From Candidatus Sulfopaludibacter sp. SbA3 (GTDB lineage Bacteria > Acidobacteriota > Terriglobia > 20CM-2-55-15), in the NCBI GenBank assembly GCA_945861845.1, contig CAMAWS010000201.1, positions 1 through 6,476 of the forward strand: a stretch of 6,476 bases of DNA, written 5' to 3'. Under the pieces are notes generated by a model. It had not been told where the DNA came from and did not search any database. It saw only the letters and a program-made list of their open reading frames with translations. Both the position numbers and the translations under genes were made by a program. Positions 1 through 6,453 of the stretch are shown one piece after another. Positions within the stretch are counted from its first letter, which is position 1. Every line of letters starts with the position of its first letter.

Positions 1-13
1 TTTGAACTTTGCA

Positions 14-53
14 CGGGGCTGAAGCCCCGCGCCCACAGGTAGAACGACGCTAC
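14..53 (-). repeat. Palindromic intergenic repeat, family 2, downstream of the DUF4340 gene
   Basis: Read on the minus strand, this element starts within a few bases of the DUF4340 stop codon (58-56). It holds two inverted repeats: GTAG (53-50) with CTAC (42-39), a weak 4-bp stem, then CGGGGCT (29-23) with AGCCCCG (20-14), a strong stem of 6-7 bp with a tiny loop. Bases 25-39 recur exactly, in inverse orientation, at 6462-6476 after the last gene of the opposite unit. The hairpin could slow or end transcription, but only mixed sequence (TGCAAAGTTCAAA) follows, with no T-run, so it is not a canonical intrinsic terminator. A dispersed REP-like element is the better description. Confidence 0.6.
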
Positions 54-55
54 CC

Positions 56-1417
56 TCATGGGGCACTGGGCGCGCTGGAGCCTTGTTCGACCAACGCATC
101 GACTTTCACATTGAACTTGTTAAAGGTCTCCCTGGAAACGACCGCGACAGCGGGCTTTTCTGATGTCTTGAAGTACACGCCTTCGGGCTGACGGCTGTCT
201 GCTCCAAAGGCGAATCGGGCAAGTTCGCTGGTTCCCTGCCGGAAGATCAACTGCAACTTCGGTTTGTCCAGACCGTAGGAAGTGAGAGCCCTGGGCGCGT
301 CGATGATGTCGGCCGCCCTGTCGAACTCAAGGCTCGTCATCATGCTCGTGACTTTATCCCACTGCAGCTTCCGGCCATCCGGCAGCTTCCAATCCGTGCC
401 GTCTTTCTTGAATGAAAAGCCGTCGGCTCCTGCCTCGATAACAACTTCATCAACGCTGGCGGGCTGGACCTTGCTGATCCGCTTGTCGCGCCAATCGAAA
501 ATCGGCCGCCGCGCCTTGTCCGGAACTTCCTTCTCGATGATCATAATGGCGTCGCGGGAAGCGTCGCGGGCGTAGTACTTGTCCGGCTCTGGCGATCTGC
601 CAATTAAGAGCGCGCGGTCCGCCTGAGCCTTCGCGTCATGCAGCGTAATTCGCATGACCGGCGGATCGAGACCGGCGGCTTTTGCCGTCACTGCAGGCTC
701 CGCAAAGGACGAGGCCCGGGCAAACCGCATGGAACTTACCAGGGAAACGATCTCGGTGGAATCTCCCGGGACCTCCAAAGGCTTCTTCACCAGCCAGTCT
801 TCGCCGGATTTCTGTAACTCGAGTTCCCTTGCGCCTTCAACAATCCGGATGGCGTCAATGTCCGTGTCCGCCTCCACCTGGATGACTTTCTTATCGCGGA
901 GGTCATTCACGGTTTTCGTGAAGAGTCCCTTCCACGACGACGGCGTAAGAAAGACATCGTTGCTGTCGCCGAGTTTCGCGTAAATGTAGTTCTTGCCTGG
1001 ATTCTCCGCGCCAAGCGCAATTTCGATGGTCTTTCCATCCGCAAGCTTTGCAGTAACCTTGATGGGCGGGCTGTCGAGGCCAAAGGCGGCGAGGTTAGCC
1101 GCATTCTCGGCGACCGTTGCCTCGCGCTCAAGGCTTGCGAAATTGGACGCGAGCCGATCCCATTCTTCGGCATCCGCATCGATGCCGGCGGGACTGCTGA
1201 GCTCCCACTGCTTTTCGCCCTTTTTCACTCCCGTTATAGTCGTGCCGGGATAGAGGAGGCTGAGTTCCACAATGTTGTTCTTTTCGACCTGGACGGCTTT
1301 CTTTTTCGCCGCTTCTGCTTGCTCGCGAGCCTCGCGGCCGCGGAATTCAGTGAAGTACACATAGCCGCCAAGTGCGACGAACACTATGAGAAGTGCAGTT
1401 GTACCTTTGAACTTCAT
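56..1417 (-). CDS. DUF4340 domain-containing membrane-anchored protein
   Basis: The 453-residue product has a short basic N-terminus, then one hydrophobic segment (about residues 7-22). No lipobox cysteine follows, so it looks like an uncleaved signal anchor with the rest outside the cytoplasm. Residues 25-45 are a charged Lys/Glu/Ala helix. The remainder is three diverged copies of one unit of about 120-130 residues, starting near residues 48, 186 and 321. Each has a strand pair ending in a Trp (QWEL, DWLV, DWKL), a helix, then a GLD-x-P motif (113-117, 249-252, 382-386), a beta-rich stretch with a Gly-containing turn (ALGAENPG, LIGRSPEP, AFGADSRQ) and a Tyr (YIY, YYA, VYF). This is the DUF4340 pattern. 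It is the last gene of the ABC cassette, 79 bases after the GldG-like gene with a structured repeat between them. No clear Shine-Dalgarno precedes the ATG. Biochemical role is unknown; a periplasmic partner of the transporter is inferred from context. Confidence 0.92.
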   Translation of the reverse strand: MKFKGTTALLIVFVALGGYVYFTEFRGREAREQAEAAKKKAVQVEKNNIVELSLLYPGTTITGVKKGEKQWELSSPAGIDADAEEWDRLASNFASLEREATVAENAANLAAFGLDSPPIKVTAKLADGKTIEIALGAENPGKNYIYAKLGDSNDVFLTPSSWKGLFTKTVNDLRDKKVIQVEADTDIDAIRIVEGARELELQKSGEDWLVKKPLEVPGDSTEIVSLVSSMRFARASSFAEPAVTAKAAGLDPPVMRITLHDAKAQADRALLIGRSPEPDKYYARDASRDAIMIIEKEVPDKARRPIFDWRDKRISKVQPASVDEVVIEAGADGFSFKKDGTDWKLPDGRKLQWDKVTSMMTSLEFDRAADIIDAPRALTSYGLDKPKLQLIFRQGTSELARFAFGADSRQPEGVYFKTSEKPAVAVVSRETFNKFNVKVDALVEQGSSAPSAP

Positions 1418-1423
1418 TATTTT

Positions 1424-1501
1424 ATGGCTGCGCCCATTGCCTTAGGTTTCACGCTATCGCGCTCACGCTTCGCGTCGGGCTTGCATTCGCAGCCGCTCAT
1501 C
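1424..1501 (-). repeat. Structured intercistronic repeat, family 1, long copy
   Basis: This element fills the gap between the GldG-like gene and the DUF4340 gene and includes the GldG-like stop codon (1499-1497). Bases 1475-1501 are identical to 3895-3921 (27 bases), and 1424-1435 are identical to 3881-3892. On the transcribed strand GGCTGCG (1494-1488) pairs with CGCAGCC (1432-1426), and CCC/GGG can pair inside that stem. The interior, absent from the short copy, holds two small hairpins, ACGC-GAA-GCGT and CGC-GATA-GCG. There is no U-run, so a terminator is unlikely. An RNA-processing, stability or attenuation role, or a simple dispersed repeat, would fit. Confidence 0.75.
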
Positions 1502-3062
1502 TTCTTCGTTTCATCCAGACGGAAATGCCTGCGGCCAGGATAGAAAGAGGCAGCAGCAAGACTGCGACGTAAGCGACCATCCGTCCCTGGGAATCTGTCA
1601 TTGTGAGACGGCGGTCTTCGGGGTTCTTCGGACGAATTGAAATGAAGCTTTCGTCCTGCGCCAGGAAAGTCACGCTATTCAGGAACAGATTGCCGTTGCC
1701 CTGGGTGGCGAAGAACCCATTGGACGCGAAGTCCGAATCGCCGAATACAGCGAGACGGCTTTTCTTGTTTTCGGCCTGGTCCTTCGAAGCAACAACAGCA
1801 ATGGAAACCGGGCCGGGAAGATCCAGGTTCACGTCCATGCTCACTTCATTGGATTTCGCATTCGTCTCGCCCCAGCTTCGATCGCTCGTATTTAACAGCG
1901 GATCCACCGTAATGCCTTGCACTGCAGGTATTGCGGGCTGAACCGATCGGGCGAGCGGGAAAAACGTCATTACATTGAATCGCTCCGTGATCTTGTGGGT
2001 GCCATAGCTGCTCACCAGTGGAATTTCCGGGCCGGCCCCAAAAAGGCGGCCAACGCCGCTGGCATCGACGACGAAATTGTTCCCGACGTCGATGGACCAC
2101 TTCTTCATGAATTCGTTCAAGCCGACTGCGGGCGCCGGGTCGAGGAGGACGAGAACGCTTCCACCGCCCTGCAGGTACATATCGACATTATCGAGTTCGT
2201 TGGGAAAAGGCTCGGATACCGGCCCTGCTATGACGAGCACTGAAGCATCATCTGGTACCTTCCCATCCCGGACGAGATTCACCGTCTTGACGAGGTAGTT
2301 TTCCTTCTCGAGTCCCTGCCGCGCCATCTCATAGCCAGTGCGCTCGGAACTGTTGAGCTGCTTCTCACCGTGCCCTTCGGTGAAATAGATGGTCTTCCGC
2401 TCGCCTTTCACAATCTTCATCAGGGCGTTGGTAATGTCCTCTTCACGAATCGGTTCGTTCTGCTTCTCGATTCGTTCTACTTTCTGTCCCATTTCGAGGA
2501 TCAGCGTTCCGTAGCGGAAAGCCTCACCGGACACAGGATTCTGAAAATCGCCGTATGCGGTTACGGAGTACTGCTGTGCAAGCTGGGGTTGCCGGTCGGG
2601 ATCGATGAACTCAAAGCTGACCTTGTTGTTCTGTGACGAGAAAAGCTGCAGAAGGTCCCGGGTAGGTTGATAGTCGCCGCCTGGATAGAAGGCCTTGATG
2701 CGAAGATCTTCCGGGACCTGGCCGGCGACTGCGATGGACTGCTCGGAGAGGCTGAAGAACTTCTCAGCCGTCATGTCCACGCGCTTTTCGTTCCGCGTGC
2801 CGAGATAGTTCACCAGGACCAGAATTCCGAGGAACAGAACCACGGAAGTGGCGGAATTGATACCAAACCGGGTCGAACGCCGTCGCAGGCCGCTGCGAAT
2901 GTCACTGGATTTCAGGCCGATCGAAATGAGAATCACGACTGAACCAATGACGATGGCGGCCGTCTGATAGACAGTCCAGATCGACCGCACCGACCAGGCC
3001 ATCAGCGATGCTGCGATGATGGCTAATCCCAGGATGTCCGCTTTTTTTAGAAATTCTTTCAT
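1497..3062 (-). CDS. GldG-like ABC transporter auxiliary protein (DUF7088 / ABC_transp_aux)
   Basis: The 521-residue protein has three N-terminal membrane segments (about 9-25, 34-50, 69-86), a large soluble part (about 87-495) and one C-terminal membrane segment (about 496-516) ending in KRRR, which fits a cytoplasmic tail. The soluble part opens with the motif KRVDMTAEKFFSLSEQS (93-109), typical of the N-terminal DUF7088 region of GldG-family proteins. It continues into the ABC_transp_aux/GIFT-type domain with YFTEGHGE (226-233), LVIAGP (276-281), LLDP (306-309) and VFGDSDFASN (439-448). These are the usual landmarks of the family, though no enzymatic site is established for it. Its start lies 4 bases after the permease stop (TAA at 3069-3067), with GGGGAT about 6 bases upstream as ribosome binding site, so translation is probably coupled. 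Homologues in Flavobacterium are part of the GldA/F/G complex needed for gliding. Here the substrate is unknown and the assignment to gliding is not supported. Confidence 0.94.
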   Translation of the reverse strand: MKEFLKKADILGLAIIAASLMAWSVRSIWTVYQTAAIVIGSVVILISIGLKSSDIRSGLRRRSTRFGINSATSVVLFLGILVLVNYLGTRNEKRVDMTAEKFFSLSEQSIAVAGQVPEDLRIKAFYPGGDYQPTRDLLQLFSSQNNKVSFEFIDPDRQPQLAQQYSVTAYGDFQNPVSGEAFRYGTLILEMGQKVERIEKQNEPIREEDITNALMKIVKGERKTIYFTEGHGEKQLNSSERTGYEMARQGLEKENYLVKTVNLVRDGKVPDDASVLVIAGPVSEPFPNELDNVDMYLQGGGSVLVLLDPAPAVGLNEFMKKWSIDVGNNFVVDASGVGRLFGAGPEIPLVSSYGTHKITERFNVMTFFPLARSVQPAIPAVQGITVDPLLNTSDRSWGETNAKSNEVSMDVNLDLPGPVSIAVVASKDQAENKKSRLAVFGDSDFASNGFFATQGNGNLFLNSVTFLAQDESFISIRPKNPEDRRLTMTDSQGRMVAYVAVLLLPLSILAAGISVWMKRRR

Positions 3063-3066
3063 ACGC

Positions 3067-3852
3067 TTATCCCCGCCACCGGAGTGAATCGATCGATCGA
3101 TAGGTCATAAACAAGCCCACCAGGATCAAGGAAAGGTAGAAGATGACGTGTGATGTGGAGAGGATTCCTTTCATGAAATCGTCCAGGTGGCTGAGTATGG
3201 ACAAGTATGTCAGGACCTCTCGCGTTCCTGACTGCGCGGTGTTGGCCAACACGTCGACGAGCCACAAAACCATGATCGTACCGAAACTCAACACGGCCGC
3301 GACAATTTGATTCTCGGTCAGCGTCGATATGAACAGCCCAATGGCAAGAAGGGCGAAGCCGTAAAGGAGCAGTCCAAGGTATCCGGTGAGAATCGGCCCC
3401 GATGCCGGGTCGCCATAGATGTAAAGGACCGACATCGGCACCCAGGTGGACAGCAGCAGGATCACGAAGAACGATGCTGCCGCGAAAAACTTGCCGAGAA
3501 CGACCTGGGCATCCGTAATGGGCGCCGTCAGGAGAAGCTCAATGGTGCCCCGCTTCTTCTCCTCGGAAAACAATCCCATTGTGATCATCGGAATCATGAA
3601 AAGCAGGATGACGCTCATCGTGCTCAAAAAGCCGCGGCTGATCATTCCGGGCATGTCGAGCGCCACGGGAGCCCCGCCGCCAAACTGCTGGCTGCGCATG
3701 GAGTTCACCATCTCCATGGCCATGACCTGGGACAGTATGGCTCGAAAAAAAATGCCCGAGAGGAACACAAACATCGTGAGCACGACGTAGGCGATTGGCG
3801 AGATAAAGTAGCCTCGCAATTCTCGTTCGACGATAGCCAGCATGTTTCGCAT
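3067..3852 (-). CDS. ABC-2 type transporter permease, GldF-like
   Basis: The 261-residue protein has six predicted membrane segments (about 17-38, 74-94, 121-145, 155-176, 182-203, 234-251). The N-terminal motif (VERELRGYFISPIAYV, 8-23) and the conserved cytoplasmic stretch FSEEKKRGTIELLLTAPITD (95-114), followed by a GKF helix, are characteristic of ABC-2 permeases of the GldF/NatB-like group. That cytoplasmic stretch is the likely ATPase contact. The length is normal for a half-transporter, so a homodimer is expected. It sits between the ATPase gene, 64 bases upstream across a structured repeat, and the GldG-like gene, 4 bases downstream. That order matches known gldF-gldG pairs. The ATG at 3852 is used because it gives the full N-terminal amphipathic helix; a second Met at residue 4 is possible. 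The Shine-Dalgarno is weak. Transport direction and substrate cannot be read from sequence. Confidence 0.95.
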   Translation of the reverse strand: MRNMLAIVERELRGYFISPIAYVVLTMFVFLSGIFFRAILSQVMAMEMVNSMRSQQFGGGAPVALDMPGMISRGFLSTMSVILLFMIPMITMGLFSEEKKRGTIELLLTAPITDAQVVLGKFFAAASFFVILLLSTWVPMSVLYIYGDPASGPILTGYLGLLLYGFALLAIGLFISTLTENQIVAAVLSFGTIMVLWLVDVLANTAQSGTREVLTYLSILSHLDDFMKGILSTSHVIFYLSLILVGLFMTYRSIDSLRWRG

Positions 3853-3880
3853 ATCAGGATTGTTTCTCTTTACTTTCTTG

Positions 3881-3921
3881 ATGGCTGCGCCCTATCGGGC
3901 TTGCATTCGCAGCCGCTCATC
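3881..3921 (-). repeat. Structured intercistronic repeat, family 1, short copy
   Basis: This element lies between the ATPase and permease genes and includes the ATPase stop codon (3919-3917). On the transcribed strand it folds as GGCTGCG (3914-3908), an 8-base bulge, CCC, a GATA tetraloop, GGG, then CGCAGCC (3889-3883). Both ends are identical to the 78-base copy at 1424-1501, while the middle lacks about 37 bases, so it looks like a deleted or minimal form. AT-rich sequence leading to the permease start follows, without a U-run. Confidence 0.75.
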
Positions 3922-4852
3922 CTTCCGCCGTAGTCAGCTTAAGGAATATGTCTTCCAGGCTCATGGTTTCGGACTGGAGCTCGAGCAAACCCCACCCGCT
4001 TTCCACTACTGCTCGCGCGAGATCACTCCGGATGTCTCTCTTCAGTTCGCCTTCGATTTGAAACCGGCAACGCCCGTCTGTTTCATCAACTGCACGAACA
4101 TCCAGGACCCCGGGCATTGCCTTCAATTTGGAAACGATTTCAGCCGCCGGCCCGGCGATCTCCATGGACACCCGCTCCACGCCTTTTAACTGGAACCGAA
4201 GGTTCTGCGGCGTATCGACAGCGATGATCTTGCCGCGCTCGATGATGATCACGCGATGGCACGTCTGCTCGACCTCCGGAAGGATATGCGTTGAAAGCAC
4301 AACTGTGTGACTGCCCGCCAGTTCCTTTATGAGTCCGCGGATCTCGTGAATCTGCTTGGGGTCCAGGCCGATCGTAGGCTCATCGAGAATCAGTACGGGC
4401 GGATCGTTCAGGAGAGCCTGCGCGATTCCGACGCGCTGCTTGTAACCCTTGGATAACTTGGCGATGATTCGGTCTTTCACATCCGTGATGTTGACCTTCT
4501 CCATGACGCGAGCAACCTCGTCATCCAGAGACGATTTCGGAACTCCTTTGATCTTCGCCACGAAACGCAGGTAGCCGGCAGTCTCCATGTCGGGATACAG
4601 CGGGGGGTTCTCCGGCAGGTAGCCAATCCGGCGCCGCACATCCAGGGGACTCTCAAAAACGTCGAAATTATCGACGCGGACGGTCCCATTCGTTGCGGGC
4701 ATGTAGCCGGTAATGATCCGCATCGTGGTGGTCTTGCCTGCACCGTTCGGCCCGAGGAATCCGAGAATTTCGCCTTTTTCGACGTTGAACGAAACTCCGT
4801 CGATCGCAGTTTTGTTTGGGTAACGCTTGGTGAGATTTTCGACTGTGATCAT
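3917..4852 (-). CDS. ABC transporter ATP-binding protein, GldA/NatA-like
   Basis: The 311-residue cytoplasmic ATPase has a complete nucleotide-binding domain in residues 1 to about 215. It shows Walker A GPNGAGKT (34-41), a Q-loop region YLPENPPLY (78-86), ABC signature LSKGYKQR (133-140), Walker B VLILDEP (153-159) with catalytic Glu158, D-loop GLDP (162-165) and switch His189 (STHIL). The usual Q-loop Gln is Glu81 (LPE), as commonly seen in GldA/NatA-like ATPases. Residues about 218-311 form the C-terminal extension of the DUF4162 type found in ABC-2 exporter ATPases. It is the first gene of the minus-strand operon and should energise the downstream permease. The ATG at 4852 is the natural start because MITVENLTKRY is the canonical N-terminus. 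Ribosome binding sequence is weak, and the divergent HAD gene begins only 24 bases away. Confidence 0.97.
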   Translation of the reverse strand: MITVENLTKRYPNKTAIDGVSFNVEKGEILGFLGPNGAGKTTTMRIITGYMPATNGTVRVDNFDVFESPLDVRRRIGYLPENPPLYPDMETAGYLRFVAKIKGVPKSSLDDEVARVMEKVNITDVKDRIIAKLSKGYKQRVGIAQALLNDPPVLILDEPTIGLDPKQIHEIRGLIKELAGSHTVVLSTHILPEVEQTCHRVIIIERGKIIAVDTPQNLRFQLKGVERVSMEIAGPAAEIVSKLKAMPGVLDVRAVDETDGRCRFQIEGELKRDIRSDLARAVVESGWGLLELQSETMSLEDIFLKLTTAEG

Positions 4853-4876
4853 ATTTTCGGTATTCTAACCAGAGTG
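4853..4876. promoter_or_regulatory. Very short divergent intergenic region, presumed bidirectional promoter
   Basis: Only 24 bases separate the ATG of the ATPase gene (minus) from the ATG of the HAD gene (plus). On the plus strand TATTCT (4861-4866) resembles a -10 box, with TTCGAC (4838-4843) 17 bases upstream as a poor -35 inside the ATPase gene. On the minus strand TAGAAT (4867-4862) matches five of six -10 consensus bases, with TTGTGT (4892-4887) as a weak -35 at 19-base spacing inside the HAD gene. Either start would give a nearly leaderless transcript, which fits the absence of good Shine-Dalgarno sequences. These boxes are suggestive only. Confidence 0.25.
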
Positions 4877-5632
4877 ATGAAAAATTACACAACCTTGATA
4901 TTCGATGCGTTCGACACTGTAGTGCACATCAATCGCACAAAGCTACCTTCGCATCAATTCGCCGGGCAAACGGTTTACACAACTGCCCCGGCAGTGCACG
5001 CCGCCTATACCAGGCATTTCGGAAATATCGACTTTGAACCTTTCTATTCCGCGTTCATGGACAGCTTCATGGAGATCGATAAGGTTCGGCGAACCGATCT
5101 GAAGGAGGTTGCCAGCCAGGAGCGGTTCCGCGCCATGCTTCGGCTGCTCAGGCACGAGGCCTCCAGCGTCGATCCTGCCGTGCTGGATGATCTGACCGCC
5201 TCTCACATGGCCCAACTGCAAGAGGTCTTCGAAGTCCGGCCGGAAACCCTTGAACTGCTGGACTGGTCCGCTACCCGGTTTCGGCGGGCAATGATTTCGA
5301 ACTTCGATTACGCTCCGGCGCTCTACACCGTGCTGGATCGGTATGGGATTCGGTCGGCTTTTGAAATTATTATGGTTTCCGTCGAAGCGGGCTGGCGGAA
5401 GCCGCATCCTCTCATTCTTGAGAAGACGTTCAAGGAAATGAATATCCATCCATCGGAGGCGCTCTTTATTGGCGATCAACTGTACCTCGACGTATTGGGC
5501 GCACGGCAGGCGGGCATGGACGTGGTCTGGCTCGACACTGGCCGCGAGGAATGGACGGCCGAGTATCCCGAGCCGACTTTCACGGTTTCCCGCATAAACG
5601 AGGTAATCGACATTCTGGAAAACAGATCATGA
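4877..5632 (+). CDS. HAD-superfamily hydrolase, haloacid dehalogenase-like (subfamily IA)
   Basis: The 251-residue soluble protein (counted from ATG 4877) has the four HAD motifs in order. Motif I is LIFDAFDTVV, with nucleophile Asp10; motif II is MISNFD, with Ser141; motif III is the Lys of WRKPHP (Lys175); motif IV is GDQLYLD (199-205). An alpha-helical C1 cap fits residues about 20-125. Position +2 after the nucleophile is Phe12, not the acid/base Asp of HAD phosphatases; the same site is Tyr or Phe in L-2-haloacid dehalogenases and some uncharacterised HAD proteins. A classical phosphatase role is therefore doubtful; a dehalogenase-like or other hydrolase is possible, and the substrate is unknown. 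ATG 4877 was preferred over the in-frame GTG at 4874, which adds one residue; neither has a clear Shine-Dalgarno. The gene overlaps the following sulfurtransferase by ATGA, so the two are co-transcribed and probably translationally coupled. Confidence 0.93.
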   Translation: MKNYTTLIFDAFDTVVHINRTKLPSHQFAGQTVYTTAPAVHAAYTRHFGNIDFEPFYSAFMDSFMEIDKVRRTDLKEVASQERFRAMLRLLRHEASSVDPAVLDDLTASHMAQLQEVFEVRPETLELLDWSATRFRRAMISNFDYAPALYTVLDRYGIRSAFEIIMVSVEAGWRKPHPLILEKTFKEMNIHPSEALFIGDQLYLDVLGARQAGMDVVWLDTGREEWTAEYPEPTFTVSRINEVIDILENRS

Positions 5633-6450
5633 ACTACGCGAACCCGCATCTTCTCTGGTCCATTCAGCAATTGAAGGGGAATTTAGACGATCCAAAGCTC
5701 GTTTTGTTGGACATGCGGCCCCCGGAGGCCTATTCCAATGGCCACATTCCCGGCGCCCGGAGCTTCGATATCTTCGGCATCAGCCTTATCGATACGCGGC
5801 AACCGGCGCTCGACGCCTTTCTCTGGATCATCGAACACCTTATCCAGGCCAAGGGCGTGAACGGCGACAGCACGGTCGTGGTCTATGATGATATTGCGGG
5901 AAACCGCTCTGCGCGGCTCTTCTGGTTTCTTGAGTTCTTCGGCCATGATGATGTTCACGTCGTTAATGGCGGATTCAATGCGTGGCAGTCAGCAGAACTG
6001 CCCGCGACACATACAGCCGTCGTTCCGAAAAACGGGAACTTCAAGATGAAGATCCGCCGCGAACTTCTGGCCACGGTCGACGACGTTCTCGCCAGCATCA
6101 ACAAACCGGATGTGGTCATCGTGGATACCCGAAGCGATGGTGAATACACCGGACAGTTGGTCCGCTCGGCGCGAGGCGGCGCGATTCCCGGGGCGGTTCA
6201 CCTGGAGTGGACAAGAAATCTTGATGAAAAGGGTTTTTTCAAATCCGCCGATGAACTGCAGGAAATGTATGCCACCCATGGAATCGGGCCCGAAAAGGAA
6301 GTCATTCCGCACTGTCAGGGCGCATACCGCTCCGCTCACACCTACCTTGCCCTGCGATTGATCGGCTACCCGAAAGTCCGGAACTATCTGGGGTCCTGGG
6401 GGGAGTGGGGAAACAGGCAGGATCTGCCGATCGAACACCCGGTTGGGTGA
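5629..6450 (+). CDS. Two-domain rhodanese-type sulfurtransferase
   Basis: The 273-residue protein, with no signal or membrane segment, has tandem rhodanese domains (about 8-122 and 145-268), the layout of thiosulfate and 3-mercaptopyruvate sulfurtransferases. The N-terminal domain carries the rhodanese signature YSNGHIPGARSF (35-46) and VVNGGFNAW (111-119). Its would-be active loop reads YDDIAGNRSA, with Asp in place of Cys, so it is the inactive domain. The C-terminal domain has GAIPGAVHLEW (184-194) and the active loop HCQGAYRSA (228-236). Cys229 is the only cysteine in the protein. The loop differs from CRKGVT of mitochondrial rhodanese and CGSGVTA of mercaptopyruvate sulfurtransferase, so the sulfur donor is uncertain. 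The start is the ATG at 5629, overlapping the HAD stop as ATGA, with GGAA about 8 bases upstream; it gives the usual N-terminus shortly before the first domain. Pairing with the HAD gene hints at a shared small-molecule pathway, but none is identified. Confidence 0.93.
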   Translation: MNYANPHLLWSIQQLKGNLDDPKLVLLDMRPPEAYSNGHIPGARSFDIFGISLIDTRQPALDAFLWIIEHLIQAKGVNGDSTVVVYDDIAGNRSARLFWFLEFFGHDDVHVVNGGFNAWQSAELPATHTAVVPKNGNFKMKIRRELLATVDDVLASINKPDVVIVDTRSDGEYTGQLVRSARGGAIPGAVHLEWTRNLDEKGFFKSADELQEMYATHGIGPEKEVIPHCQGAYRSAHTYLALRLIGYPKVRNYLGSWGEWGNRQDLPIEHPVG

Positions 6451-6453
6451 ATT

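Noticed and set aside
14..29. Intrinsic terminator at the left hairpin
   Set aside because: The stem is strong, but no T-run follows in the minus-strand direction, so the canonical signature is missing; kept only as a repeat with possible terminator activity.
1421..1500. Possible small gene or riboswitch between the GldG-like and DUF4340 genes
   Set aside because: The gap is explained by the repeat shared with 3881-3921; no start codon with a ribosome site and no known riboswitch pattern is visible.
3088..3101. Tandem GATC tetranucleotide run (3.5 units)
   Set aside because: It lies within the permease C-terminal codons for YRSID, in frame and too short to imply a regulatory or phase-variable tract.
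3307..3933. Long plus-strand open frame (208 codons) opposite the permease gene
   Set aside because: It is antisense to a clearly conserved permease, and its translation is rich in His, Arg, Lys and Gln with no domain, as expected from reading the complement of hydrophobic codons.
4943..5479. Minus-strand open frame of 178 codons opposite the HAD gene
   Set aside because: No recognisable motif and it lies wholly across the intact HAD catalytic motifs; a codon-bias shadow.
5551..5628. Upstream in-frame ATG extending the sulfurtransferase by 26 residues
   Set aside because: The extension would overlap the HAD coding sequence by over 80 bases and has no rhodanese-like sequence; the ATG at 5629 forms a standard ATGA overlap.
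5989..6438. Minus-strand open frame of 149 codons opposite the sulfurtransferase
   Set aside because: Antisense to the conserved second rhodanese domain, with no domain or start signal of its own.
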